DNA of 8,390 nt, from contig DASSHC010000270.1 of assembly GCA_035693105.1 (NCBI GenBank), positions 1 to 8,390 on the forward strand. Direction: 5' to 3'. Numbering within the stretch: the stretch's first letter is position 1; every line of letters starts with the position of its first letter. The notes under the pieces are model-generated. The model saw only the letters and a program-made list of their open reading frames with translations. It was not told the DNA's origin and searched no databases. Source of the stretch: DASSHC01 sp035693105 (GTDB lineage: Bacteria; Chloroflexota; Chloroflexia; Thermomicrobiales; Thermomicrobiaceae). A program made the position numbers and the translations under genes. Shown here one piece after another: positions 1 through 8,390 of this stretch.

Positions 1-238
1 GGAGCTGCACCTGCGCGGTATGCGCGTCCACGAGATCGAGGACGCGGTCGACCGCTACCTCGACTCCGCCGCGCTGGCCTCGCTCCCCTGGGTGCGGTTG
101 GTCCACGGCAAGGGCACCGGCGCGCTGCGTTCGGCCGTGCACGATGCGCTCAAGCGACACCCGGCGGTCGATCGCTTCGAGCTGGCCGACGTCGAGCACG
201 GCGGCTCCGGCGTCACGGTAGTCCATCTCAAGGAATGA
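1..238 (+). CDS. mutS2: MutS2 C-terminal end (Smr domain), 5' truncated by window edge
   Basis: This is the last 78 or so codons of a gene that begins before the window; the first complete codon is at base 2. The protein reads ELHLRGMRV, then a dimerising helix (DAVDRYLD), then VHGKGTGALR, then a C-terminal VTVVHLKE strand. LxLRG plus HGKGTG are the hallmarks of the Smr endonuclease domain. Their position at the extreme C-terminus, with wording typical of the family, points to MutS2 rather than a stand-alone Smr protein. MutS2 is a cytoplasmic ATPase/nuclease that acts on branched DNA and, in some bacteria, on collided ribosomes. The MutS ATPase core is outside the window, so the assignment rests on the Smr domain alone. 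An internal ATG at base 20 is not the start, because the conserved LHLRG lies before it. The stop TGA overlaps the next gene's ATG (ATGA). Confidence 0.87.
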   Translation, partial: ELHLRGMRVHEIEDAVDRYLDSAALASLPWVRLVHGKGTGALRSAVHDALKRHPAVDRFELADVEHGGSGVTVVHLKE

Positions 239-879
239 GGTCGGGCTGGCTGCTGGCACTGGTTGTCGTCGCCGGGCTCCTGGTTCTGCTCCTCGGATCG
301 CGGCCGGGAGCGCCCGCCGCCATCGTCCCTTCGGCCGCGACCGCGACCGCCGCGCCACCCTCGATCCTCGATGCCAACCCGGCGGTCAAACGTGCCTACG
401 ACCAGGGGCGCGGCCGCTCGCTCGACCAGACACAGACGGTCGCTGGCGTGCCGGTCACGCTGCGCTGGGCGGGATTCGACGGCCAGCACCTGGTCCTCTT
501 TCTCACCGTCATTGAGCCGGCGGACACGGCCGTGATGCTCTATCCGGAGGCAAATCACATGTCGTTGGCGAGGCCGGGTGCGGCGGCGCTGCCTGAGGCT
601 GGCGACGACTGCTCGGTAGTCGGGAACGATGTCGAGTGCCTGCTCCGCTATGACCTGGGGCAGGCGTCGCTGGAGCAGAGCCTGATGCTGCGGCTCGATA
701 TCGCCCGGCTCGGCGCGCTCGCCGGCGTCGCGCTCAGCCCCCCGCCCGGTCCTGGGCCGTACCGCTTCGACTTCACGCTCCCCGCCGAGGTCTTCCAGTC
801 GCCAACACCGGCCACGGCCACGCCGGTCGCCACGGCGATCAATGATGCGTCGAGCCGGTCGGGCTGCGGCGTAACCTAG
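235..879 (+). CDS. Membrane-anchored or exported protein with DUF4179-like domain
   Basis: A 214-residue protein. Residues 5-21 form one hydrophobic segment (WLLALVVVAGLLVLLLG) after a short basic start, giving a signal peptide or N-terminal anchor. An Ala/Thr/Pro-rich stretch (about 25-43) follows. Residues 52-92 (KRAYDQGRG, SLDQTQTVAGVPVTLRWAG, DGQHLVLFLTV) resemble the extracellular beta domain seen in DUF4179 and related anti-sigma-like proteins; this is by eye only. C126 and C135 could pair outside the cell. Residues 189-200 (SPTPATATPVAT) look like an interdomain linker, yet the protein ends 14 residues later at TAG 877-879. The frame then continues as a coding-like stretch (see 880-1155), so this protein may be shortened. 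The ATG overlaps the mutS2 stop. The only Shine-Dalgarno-like string (AAGGA) abuts the ATG with no spacing, so expression probably depends on translational coupling to mutS2. Function unknown. Confidence 0.72.
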   Translation: MRSGWLLALVVVAGLLVLLLGSRPGAPAAIVPSAATATAAPPSILDANPAVKRAYDQGRGRSLDQTQTVAGVPVTLRWAGFDGQHLVLFLTVIEPADTAVMLYPEANHMSLARPGAAALPEAGDDCSVVGNDVECLLRYDLGQASLEQSLMLRLDIARLGALAGVALSPPPGPGPYRFDFTLPAEVFQSPTPATATPVATAINDASSRSGCGVT

Positions 880-1155
880 GCAAAAGCTGACCTCATCGAT
901 GCACAAGCTGCCCTGGCTTACGAGGATAACGGCAAGACGATCTTGGTCGATGGCCACGTCAGCTTTCTGGCCCAGTTCGGCCGCTGGCAGTTGTCGCGGC
1001 AATGGGATCTCGAACGCGCCGACATTTACTCCTGACACACGGTGGCGGTGAAGGGCGCCGCCCCGCGCACGGTCGACATCCAGGGCACCATGCGTCGAGT
1101 TGACGGTCAGGTAGGAGTCGTGTCGTGGCAGATGCGCGAGGTGCCGGCAGCGTAG
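880..1155 (+). pseudogene. Decayed in-frame continuation of the preceding gene
   Basis: The reading frame of the gene at 235-879 continues beyond its TAG for 51 codons to TGA 1033-1035, then a further 39 codons to TAG 1153-1155. Translation gives ordinary protein-like text: AYEDNGKTILVDGHVSFLAQ, then FGRWQLSRQWDLERADIYS, stop, then HTVAVKGAAPRTVDIQG and VDGQVGVVSWQMREVPAA. The other two + frames give Arg/Ser/Pro-rich shadow sequence. There is no good start codon or ribosome site of its own. Together with the Pro/Thr linker just before the first stop, this looks like a lost C-terminal domain interrupted by two nonsense codons. The alternatives are non-coding DNA that is open by chance in GC-rich sequence, or sequencing errors. 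No homologue is recognised. Confidence 0.45.
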
Positions 1156-1210
1156 CACCGACCAACGTTGTGCGGTGTAGGGCAACAGGGCGAACATAGC
1201 TCCGTTCGAG

Positions 1211-1273
1211 GTCCGCCCCTACAAGTTGGGCACACTTCCTGCATCTGGTAGGGGCAGACCCCTGTGTCTGCCC
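1211..1273. repeat. Dispersed-type repeat with hairpin (GTAGGGGCRGAC element)
   Basis: GTCCGCCCCTAC at 1211-1222 is the inverted partner of GTAGGGGCAGAC at 1248-1259, with 11 of 12 bases complementary. The right arm also forms a compact hairpin with an 8-bp perfect stem, GGGCAGAC 1252-1259 against GTCTGCCC 1266-1273, and a 6-base loop. A third partial copy, GCCCCTAC, lies at 1322-1329 over the mfd stop codon. From memory, similar GTAGGGGCGGAC strings recur between genes in Sphaerobacter-like genomes; this window alone cannot prove it. The element lies between convergent genes, so it could stop transcription from both sides, although no T-run follows either arm. Confidence 0.55.
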
Positions 1274-1312
1274 TCCGTCGCTGACGGGAACGCCTTCGGA
1301 AGGCCGCGGACT

Positions 1313-1325
1313 CCCACCCCCGCCC

Positions 1326-1332
<7 letters not shown>
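1313..1332 (-). other. G-quadruplex-forming tract across the mfd stop codon
   Basis: On the - strand, which is the sense strand of mfd, there are four G-runs of 4, 4, 5 and 3 bases separated by linkers TA, C and T only. This meets the canonical G3+N1-7 pattern with very short linkers, a type known to fold stably in DNA and RNA. The run block covers the end of mfd: the TAG stop (1328-1326) supplies the TA linker and the first G of the second run. In the transcript the tract comes first and the GGGCAGAC hairpin (1273-1252) about 40 bases later. Folding is predicted from the pattern, not shown. Confidence 0.55.
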
Positions 1333-4847
<3,515 letters not shown>

Positions 4848-4896
4848 GCCAAAGAGGGCCGGTCGGCGGGACGGGCCCTGTCAATCATCGCACTGA

Positions 4897-4905
4897 ATTA
4901 TACCA
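4897..4905 (-). promoter_or_regulatory. Extended -10 promoter of mfd
   Basis: Read on the - strand, 4905 to 4897 is TGGTATAAT: a perfect TATAAT preceded by TG at the extended -10 position. No good TTGACA lies 16-18 bases upstream, which extended -10 promoters do not need. Transcription would begin near 4890, leaving a leader of about 43 bases before the GTG at 4847. This is the only AT-rich island in the gap between mfd and comEA. Confidence 0.68.
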
Positions 4906-4999
4906 GCCGCCCGTCTGTGCGCAGGCGCTCTATGCAATCGCGGCAAAAGCGAGTACATTGCGGTCACTCGCGTGTACGCATTCCATCTGGCGCACGGCA

Positions 5000-5007
5000 G
5001 GGAGGGG
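5000..5007 (+). promoter_or_regulatory. Ribosome binding site that fixes the comEA start
   Basis: GGGAGGGG contains GGAGG (5001-5005), ending ten bases before ATG 5016. The comEA frame is open further upstream, to ATG 4917, but those codons (Arg/Ser/His-rich) do not look like protein. The site supports the shorter protein, starting just before the membrane segment. Confidence 0.65.
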
Positions 5008-5015
5008 CTCGCGCC

Positions 5016-5582
5016 ATGGAGATGTCGCGTTTGCGCTTGCTCATGCTTGGACTCGCGATCGCGCTGGCCACGGCGATCATCACGCTGGTGGTGGCGGGAC
5101 GGCGCGCGCCCGAGCTGGTACTCTCGGTCGAGCCGGTCGCGGCCGACGCCCAGATCACCGTCTACGTCGGCGGCGCGGTCGCGCGGCCTGGCCTCTACAC
5201 GCTCCCCGCCCACGCGCGGGTTGCCGACGCGCTGGACCAGGCGCGGGCGCTGGACGGGGCCGATCTGGCGCGGCTGCCGATGGCGGCGGTGCTGCACGAC
5301 GGCCAGCAGGTGATCGTGCCCGAGCGCGCCTTCGGCACGCCCGCGGCAACCAGTGCCGCCATCCGGGCGACACCGGTTCCTCAGGGGCCGATCAACGTCA
5401 ACACGGCCAGCGCGGCGGAGCTGGCGGCGCTGCCGGGTGTCGGCCCGGTGCTGGCCCAGCGCATCGTGGACTACCGCGAAGCGCACGGGCCCTTCGCCTC
5501 GCTCGACGACCTGGACGCGGTGCAGGGCGTCTCGGCGCGCATGGTGGCCGACTGGCGCGAGATCGCGACCGTCGGTCCATGA
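5016..5582 (+). CDS. comEA: Competence protein ComEA (DNA receptor, SLBB plus helix-hairpin-helix)
   Basis: A 188-residue protein of usual ComEA length. A membrane anchor lies at about residues 6-27 (LRLLMLGLAIALATAIITLVV). An SLBB domain follows at about 46-102 (ITVYVGGAVARPGLYTLP, then HDGQQVIVP). A Pro/Ala linker comes next, then a helix-hairpin-helix DNA-binding domain at about 125-185 with the family signature INVNTASAAELAALPGVGP, LAQRIVDYREAHGPF and LDDLDAVQGV. ComEA binds incoming double-stranded DNA outside the cytoplasmic membrane and hands it to the ComEC channel. The start is ATG 5016, chosen for its ribosome site and the position of the anchor. The stop TGA overlaps the ATG of comEC (ATGA), so the two are co-transcribed and probably translationally coupled. 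Transcribed divergently from mfd; I see no convincing promoter for it. Confidence 0.94.
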   Translation: MEMSRLRLLMLGLAIALATAIITLVVAGRRAPELVLSVEPVAADAQITVYVGGAVARPGLYTLPAHARVADALDQARALDGADLARLPMAAVLHDGQQVIVPERAFGTPAATSAAIRATPVPQGPINVNTASAAELAALPGVGPVLAQRIVDYREAHGPFASLDDLDAVQGVSARMVADWREIATVGP

Positions 5583-7174
5583 CGCCGGGGCTGGCATTGC
5601 CGCTCGCCTGGCTGCTGGGCATCCTGCTGCGGGACGCGGGTGTGGGGCTGCCGGTTCTTGCGGGCCTGGTTGCGCTCACGGGACTGGTTCTTCTGCTGGC
5701 GAGAACGCGGGGCCAGCGCGTCCTGACGCTCTTGCTTCTCTGCCTCACCCTCGCCGGCTTCTGGCGCGGGCGGGCCGTGCCACCCGTCCAGCCGGAACTC
5801 CCCAGCCGCAACCCGCTCGCGCTGCGCGCCGAGGTGGTCGGGCGCCCCCGGCCAGCGTCGGGCCGGGTGCGTGCCCGGCTGCGGCCGCTGGAGTCGCAGG
5901 CGACGATCGATGCCAGCCTCCCGGCGCTGCCGGAGGCGCGACAGGGCGACATCGTGCTGGTACGAGGCAGCTTGTCGCCGGCCGGGACGAGCGGTGACCC
6001 GCCGGCACTCTTCGTTACGAGCCTGGAGGTCGAGGGCTCGCGCGCCAGTCTTCCGATGCGTCTGCGCAACCGGCTGGGCGACGAGTTGCGCGACGCCATC
6101 ATGGAGCACATCCCCGAGCCGGCCGGGTCGCTGACCCTCGGAGTGGTCACCGGCGACGACAGCGGCATGACCGATGCCACGCGACAGGCGTTCCGCCGCG
6201 CTGGTCTGACGCACATCACCGCCGTCAGCGGCTGGAACCTGGCGCTGGTGGCCGCGGCGCTGGTCCTGCTGGTTCGCGGCAGCCGGCTGCCCAGGCTGCC
6301 CCGCCTCGGCCTCCTCCTTGGGGGGATCTGGCTCTACGCCTTCCTGGTGGGACTTGACGCCTCGGTCGTGCGCGCGGCGGCGATGAGCAGCCTCTTTCTG
6401 CTGGCGCGCTGGCGCGGCCGCCCGGCCGATATCATCGCCGCCCTCTTCTGGGGCATCGCCGCCGTGCTGGCGGTTCGGCCCGCGCTGCGCTTCGACACCG
6501 GCTTTCAGCTCTCGGTGGCCGCCACCGTGGCGCTGGCGTTGATCGCCCCGCGGCTGGCCGGCCGCCCACGCTGGCAGGTGGCGTTGGCCGTGCCGGCCGC
6601 CGCCGAGATGGCGGTGGCGCCGCTGACACTGCACCACTTCGGCAGCTTTGCCCCGCTCTCGCCCCTGAGCAACGTCCTGGTCGAAACGCTCATCGCGCCG
6701 GTGATGGCCGGCGGCGTGCTGGTGGCGCTGGCAAGCTGGGTCCACCCGCTGCTGGCCGATTTGCTGGGCGCCCTCACCTGGCTCCCGGCCCGCGCCATCG
6801 TGCTGGTGGCCGAGACGACCGCCACACTCAGCCCCGGCGGCACGCAGACGATGCTCCTCGGCTGGAGCGGCACACTGTTGGCATACGCCGCGCTGCTCGC
6901 CGGCTGGCTTGCCTACACCAGCCGGGCCGAGTTGATCGCCTGGCTGGCGCCGCCCGCAACACGGCGACGGTTTGACGGGCCCCGCTCGCCTCGGTATCCT
7001 TTACAGGATATGGTCCGGCCCCGTTCGTCTAGCGGCCTAGGACACCGCCCTTTCAAGGCGGAGATCACGGGTTCGAATCCCGTACGGGGTACCTCAGAAT
7101 CGGAACCGCCTGTCACGCTCCCCCTCGATGCCGTCGATTTCCCCGATTCCACCGCCGGTCACCACCCCCTGTGA
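5579..7174 (+). CDS. comEC: ComEC/Rec2-type DNA uptake channel, short form, frame running through a tRNA gene
   Basis: The open frame encodes 531 residues. Several hydrophobic segments occupy residues 5-62. A soluble OB-like DUF4131 region lies at about 75-155 (LRAEVVGRPRPASGRVRARL, GDIVLVRGSL). The Competence membrane domain follows at about 180-450, with GLTHITAVSGWNLALV (209-224; most relatives have SGLH), GLDASVVRAAAM and FDTGFQLSVAA. ComEC forms the inner-membrane pore that admits single-stranded DNA. The C-terminal metallo-beta-lactamase domain of long ComEC proteins is absent. The last helix ends near residue 446. The frame then meets no stop, and residues 480-505 (SSSGLGHRPFKAEITGSNP) are simply the translated tRNA-Glu gene. 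The stop falls at 7172-7174 in a hairpin loop. The last 60-80 residues are thus unlikely to be functional. There is no clear ribosome site; translation is probably coupled to comEA through ATGA. Confidence 0.9.
   Translation: MTPGLALPLAWLLGILLRDAGVGLPVLAGLVALTGLVLLLARTRGQRVLTLLLLCLTLAGFWRGRAVPPVQPELPSRNPLALRAEVVGRPRPASGRVRARLRPLESQATIDASLPALPEARQGDIVLVRGSLSPAGTSGDPPALFVTSLEVEGSRASLPMRLRNRLGDELRDAIMEHIPEPAGSLTLGVVTGDDSGMTDATRQAFRRAGLTHITAVSGWNLALVAAALVLLVRGSRLPRLPRLGLLLGGIWLYAFLVGLDASVVRAAAMSSLFLLARWRGRPADIIAALFWGIAAVLAVRPALRFDTGFQLSVAATVALALIAPRLAGRPRWQVALAVPAAAEMAVAPLTLHHFGSFAPLSPLSNVLVETLIAPVMAGGVLVALASWVHPLLADLLGALTWLPARAIVLVAETTATLSPGGTQTMLLGWSGTLLAYAALLAGWLAYTSRAELIAWLAPPATRRRFDGPRSPRYPLQDMVRPRSSSGLGHRPFKAEITGSNPVRGTSESEPPVTLPLDAVDFPDSTAGHHPL
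6972..7000 (+). promoter_or_regulatory. Promoter of tRNA-Glu inside the comEC 3' end
   Basis: TTGACG at 6972-6977 (5 of 6 to consensus) and TATCCT at 6995-7000 (4 of 6) are separated by exactly 17 bases. The start of transcription would be near 7007, giving a leader of about 11 bases before the mature tRNA 5' end at 7018. The short AT-rich patch (TATCCTTTACAGGATAT) stands out from the GC-rich comEC sequence. The tRNA can therefore be made independently of the comEA-comEC message. Confidence 0.62.
7018..7091 (+). tRNA. tRNA-Glu(UUC)
   Basis: A complete cloverleaf of 74 bases. The acceptor stem is 7018-7024 with 7084-7090. The D arm GTCT/GGAC spans 7027-7043. The anticodon stem CCGCC/GGCGG (7045-7049, 7057-7061) carries loop CTTTCAA, with anticodon TTC at 7052-7054. 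The variable loop is five bases (7062-7066). The T arm is ACGGG-TTCGAAT-CCCGT (7067-7083). The discriminator is A at 7091. Overall similarity to bacterial tRNA-Glu is strong. The first acceptor pair is a G-U wobble (7018 with 7090). The following bases are CCT, so the CCA end is not encoded and must be added by CCA-transferase. The gene lies wholly inside the open frame of comEC on the same strand. Confidence 0.96.
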
Positions 7175-7187
7175 CGGTGGTGACCGG
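7155..7187 (+). terminator. Perfect 12-bp hairpin after tRNA-Glu/comEC
   Basis: CCGGTCACCACC (7155-7166) pairs perfectly with GGTGGTGACCGG (7176-7187) around a 9-base loop. It lies 63 bases past the tRNA and before the next gene, so it most likely ends the tRNA/comEC transcripts. No T-run follows, which is common for terminators in GC-rich genomes but makes the call less certain; a dyad operator for the downstream gene is the alternative. The comEC stop TGA (7172-7174) lies in the loop. Confidence 0.6.
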
Positions 7188-7308
7188 ACGACACCGTCGC
7201 GACGCGTCGGAGAACGATTCACTGCGCTGTAACCTATTGCCTCTCCGCGTGTTTAACCAGTGTGGCCCGAGGATGAGGGCGTCGCAGGGAGAGTGAGGGT
7301 CCGCGTCG

Positions 7309-8388
7309 ATGAGTCGATCGCTTGCGCTCGGCGTGCTGGTGGCCGGGCTGCTGTTGGGGATGCTGCCGCTGGCGGCGGCGGCGAAGCCGAGCCCGTTTCA
7401 GTCGCTGGCCGACCGGGTCTATTTCGAGCAGACCGGGCATGAGGTCTCCGAGCCATTTTTGAGTTACTGGTGGAACAACGGCGGTCTCGACCGCTTCGGC
7501 TTCCCGATCACCGAGGTCCAGACAATCGACGGCGTCGAGACGCAGTACTTCGAGCGCGCGCGCTTCGAGTATCACCCGGACAACGACCCCAACTGGCGGG
7601 TCGAGCTGGGCCTGCTCGGCAGCGAGCAGACCGCCGGGCGCGCCGATGCCGCCTTCAGGCGGATCACACCGTCGGGTCCATTCCACGACAGCAAGGACCG
7701 GAGCTACTTCGCGGCCACCGGTCATTTCCTCTCCTATGGCTTCAAGAGTTACTGGGAAGAGAACGGCGGGCTGCCGGTCTTCGGCTACCCACTCTCCGAG
7801 GAATTCAGCGAGAAGAACGCCAGCGACGGCAATACTTACACCGTGCAGTACTTCGAGCGAGGGCGCTTCGAATACCATCCCGAATTCAAAGGTACGCACT
7901 ACGAGGTCGAGCTGGGCCTGCTCGGCACCTACAGCGCGGCCAAGGCCGGGCTGAGCACAGCGGGCGTGGCCCAGCCGGCGGGAGCGCCCGTCTGGCCAGA
8001 CGGCAAGCGCAATCCGTCCAAGTGGATCGAAGTCAATCTCTCGACGCCGCAGACGCTGACCGCCTGGGAGGGCGATCGGGCGGTCTACACCGCCTACGTC
8101 TCGGGCGGCACCGATCAGCACCCGACGGTGACCGGCACCTTCGCGATCTACTGGAAGCTCGACAAGCAGGACATGTCCGGCGGGCGTGCCGGCGACGACG
8201 ACTACTACTACCTGCCCGACGTACCCTGGGTGATGTACTTCTACGAAGACTACGCCATCCATGGCGCCTACTGGCACGCCAACTGGGGCTACCCGATCAG
8301 CCACGGCTGCGTCAACATGCCCATCCCCGACGCCGACTGGCTCTATCACTGGGCGCCCACCGGCACCAAGGTCTGGGTCCACTACTGA
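7309..8388 (+). CDS. Secreted L,D-transpeptidase (YkuD) with two N-terminal repeat modules
   Basis: A 359-residue exported protein. The signal peptide covers residues 1-25 (hydrophobic LALGVLVAGLLLGMLPLAAAA, cleavage after AAA). Two similar modules follow: about 38-104 (YFEQTGH, YWWNNGGLDRFGFPITE, QYFERARFEYHP, VELGLLG) and about 133-206 (YFAATGH, YWEENGGLPVFGYPLSE, QYFERGRFEYHP, VELGLLG). The YkuD domain spans about 238-358, with VSGGTDQHPTVTGTF, IHGAYWH and SHGCVN. The catalytic residues are visible: Cys334, with His318 and His332. Asn follows CV where many relatives have Arg. YkuD enzymes join peptidoglycan peptides through a Cys acyl-enzyme or attach proteins to the wall. The repeats may bind cell-surface polymer, but their role is unknown. 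ATG 7309 has GAGGG (7295-7299) nine bases upstream. It stands alone after the 7155-7187 hairpin; no clear promoter is seen in 7188-7308. Complete, ending two bases before the window edge. Confidence 0.93.
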   Translation: MSRSLALGVLVAGLLLGMLPLAAAAKPSPFQSLADRVYFEQTGHEVSEPFLSYWWNNGGLDRFGFPITEVQTIDGVETQYFERARFEYHPDNDPNWRVELGLLGSEQTAGRADAAFRRITPSGPFHDSKDRSYFAATGHFLSYGFKSYWEENGGLPVFGYPLSEEFSEKNASDGNTYTVQYFERGRFEYHPEFKGTHYEVELGLLGTYSAAKAGLSTAGVAQPAGAPVWPDGKRNPSKWIEVNLSTPQTLTAWEGDRAVYTAYVSGGTDQHPTVTGTFAIYWKLDKQDMSGGRAGDDDYYYLPDVPWVMYFYEDYAIHGAYWHANWGYPISHGCVNMPIPDADWLYHWAPTGTKVWVHY

Positions 8389-8390
8389 CC

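Noticed and set aside
877..1035. Readthrough or recoding of TAG 877 or TGA 1033 (pyrrolysine or selenocysteine)
   Set aside because: No recoding structure is evident after either codon, and two different stop codons in one tail are better explained by decay.
55..1197. A 380-codon open frame on the - strand opposite mutS2 and the following gene
   Set aside because: Arg/Asp/His-rich shadow composition, no recognisable domain, and it lies opposite clearly coding mutS2 sequence; GC-rich DNA gives long antisense frames.
1292..1304. Small palindrome GCCTTCGGAAGGC
   Set aside because: It can form only a stem of about 4 bp and has no T-run; too short to call a terminator.
4958..4986. Possible comEA promoter TTGCGG-17-TTCCAT
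   Set aside because: The -10 part matches only 3 of 6 bases; too weak to call.
4917..5015. Upstream extension of comEA to ATG 4917
   Set aside because: The added residues are Arg/Ser-rich and unlike ComEA; a good ribosome site serves ATG 5016 instead.
5471..6745. A 424-codon - strand frame opposite comEA/comEC
   Set aside because: Shadow of comEC with Arg/Gln/Gly-rich low-information sequence and no ribosome site.
6913..7152. A - strand small frame reading RTGFEPVISALKGRCPRP
   Set aside because: This text is the familiar reverse translation of a tRNA gene, here tRNA-Glu, and not a protein.
7234..8382. A 382-codon - strand frame opposite the YkuD gene
   Set aside because: Antisense shadow; the + strand has a signal peptide and an intact catalytic motif.

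Overview
The window is a strongly GC-rich bacterial chromosome segment with ordinary housekeeping and envelope genes. Several features suggest a Chloroflexota bacterium, probably Thermomicrobia/Sphaerobacter-like. These are the paired YFER-RFEYHPE-LGLLG modules in the last gene, the Pro/Thr linker style of the second gene, a ComEC with a VSGWN motif and no beta-lactamase domain, and a GTAGGGGCRGAC-type dispersed repeat. The lineage call is inference from memory of these families, not from a search.

Layout, left to right. (1) The 3' end of mutS2 (Smr nuclease domain) runs into the window on the + strand. It overlaps by ATGA a gene for a membrane-anchored or exported protein with a DUF4179-like domain. 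(2) The frame of that second gene carries on past its TAG as a coding-looking stretch with one more in-frame stop, apparently a decayed C-terminal part. (3) A short repeat-rich convergent intergenic region follows, with a dispersed repeat hairpin and a dense G-run tract that overlaps the stop codon of the next gene. (4) mfd, the transcription-repair coupling factor, fills 1326-4847 on the - strand and has a clear extended -10 promoter. (5) Divergently, on the + strand, lie comEA and comEC (DNA uptake), again overlapping by ATGA. (6) A tRNA-Glu(UUC) gene with its own promoter sits inside the 3' end of the comEC reading frame. That frame has no stop before the tRNA and ends in the loop of a perfect 12-bp hairpin. 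(7) The window closes with a secreted L,D-transpeptidase (YkuD) carrying two copies of an N-terminal repeat module.

Functionally the window combines DNA maintenance (MutS2, Mfd), DNA uptake (ComEA receptor and ComEC channel), translation (tRNA-Glu) and cell-surface work (YkuD protein, DUF4179-like protein). I see no mobile element, CRISPR array, defence system or clear novel gene system. The most unusual features are the comEC/tRNA-Glu overlap, the G-run tract on the mfd stop codon, and the interrupted gene after mutS2.
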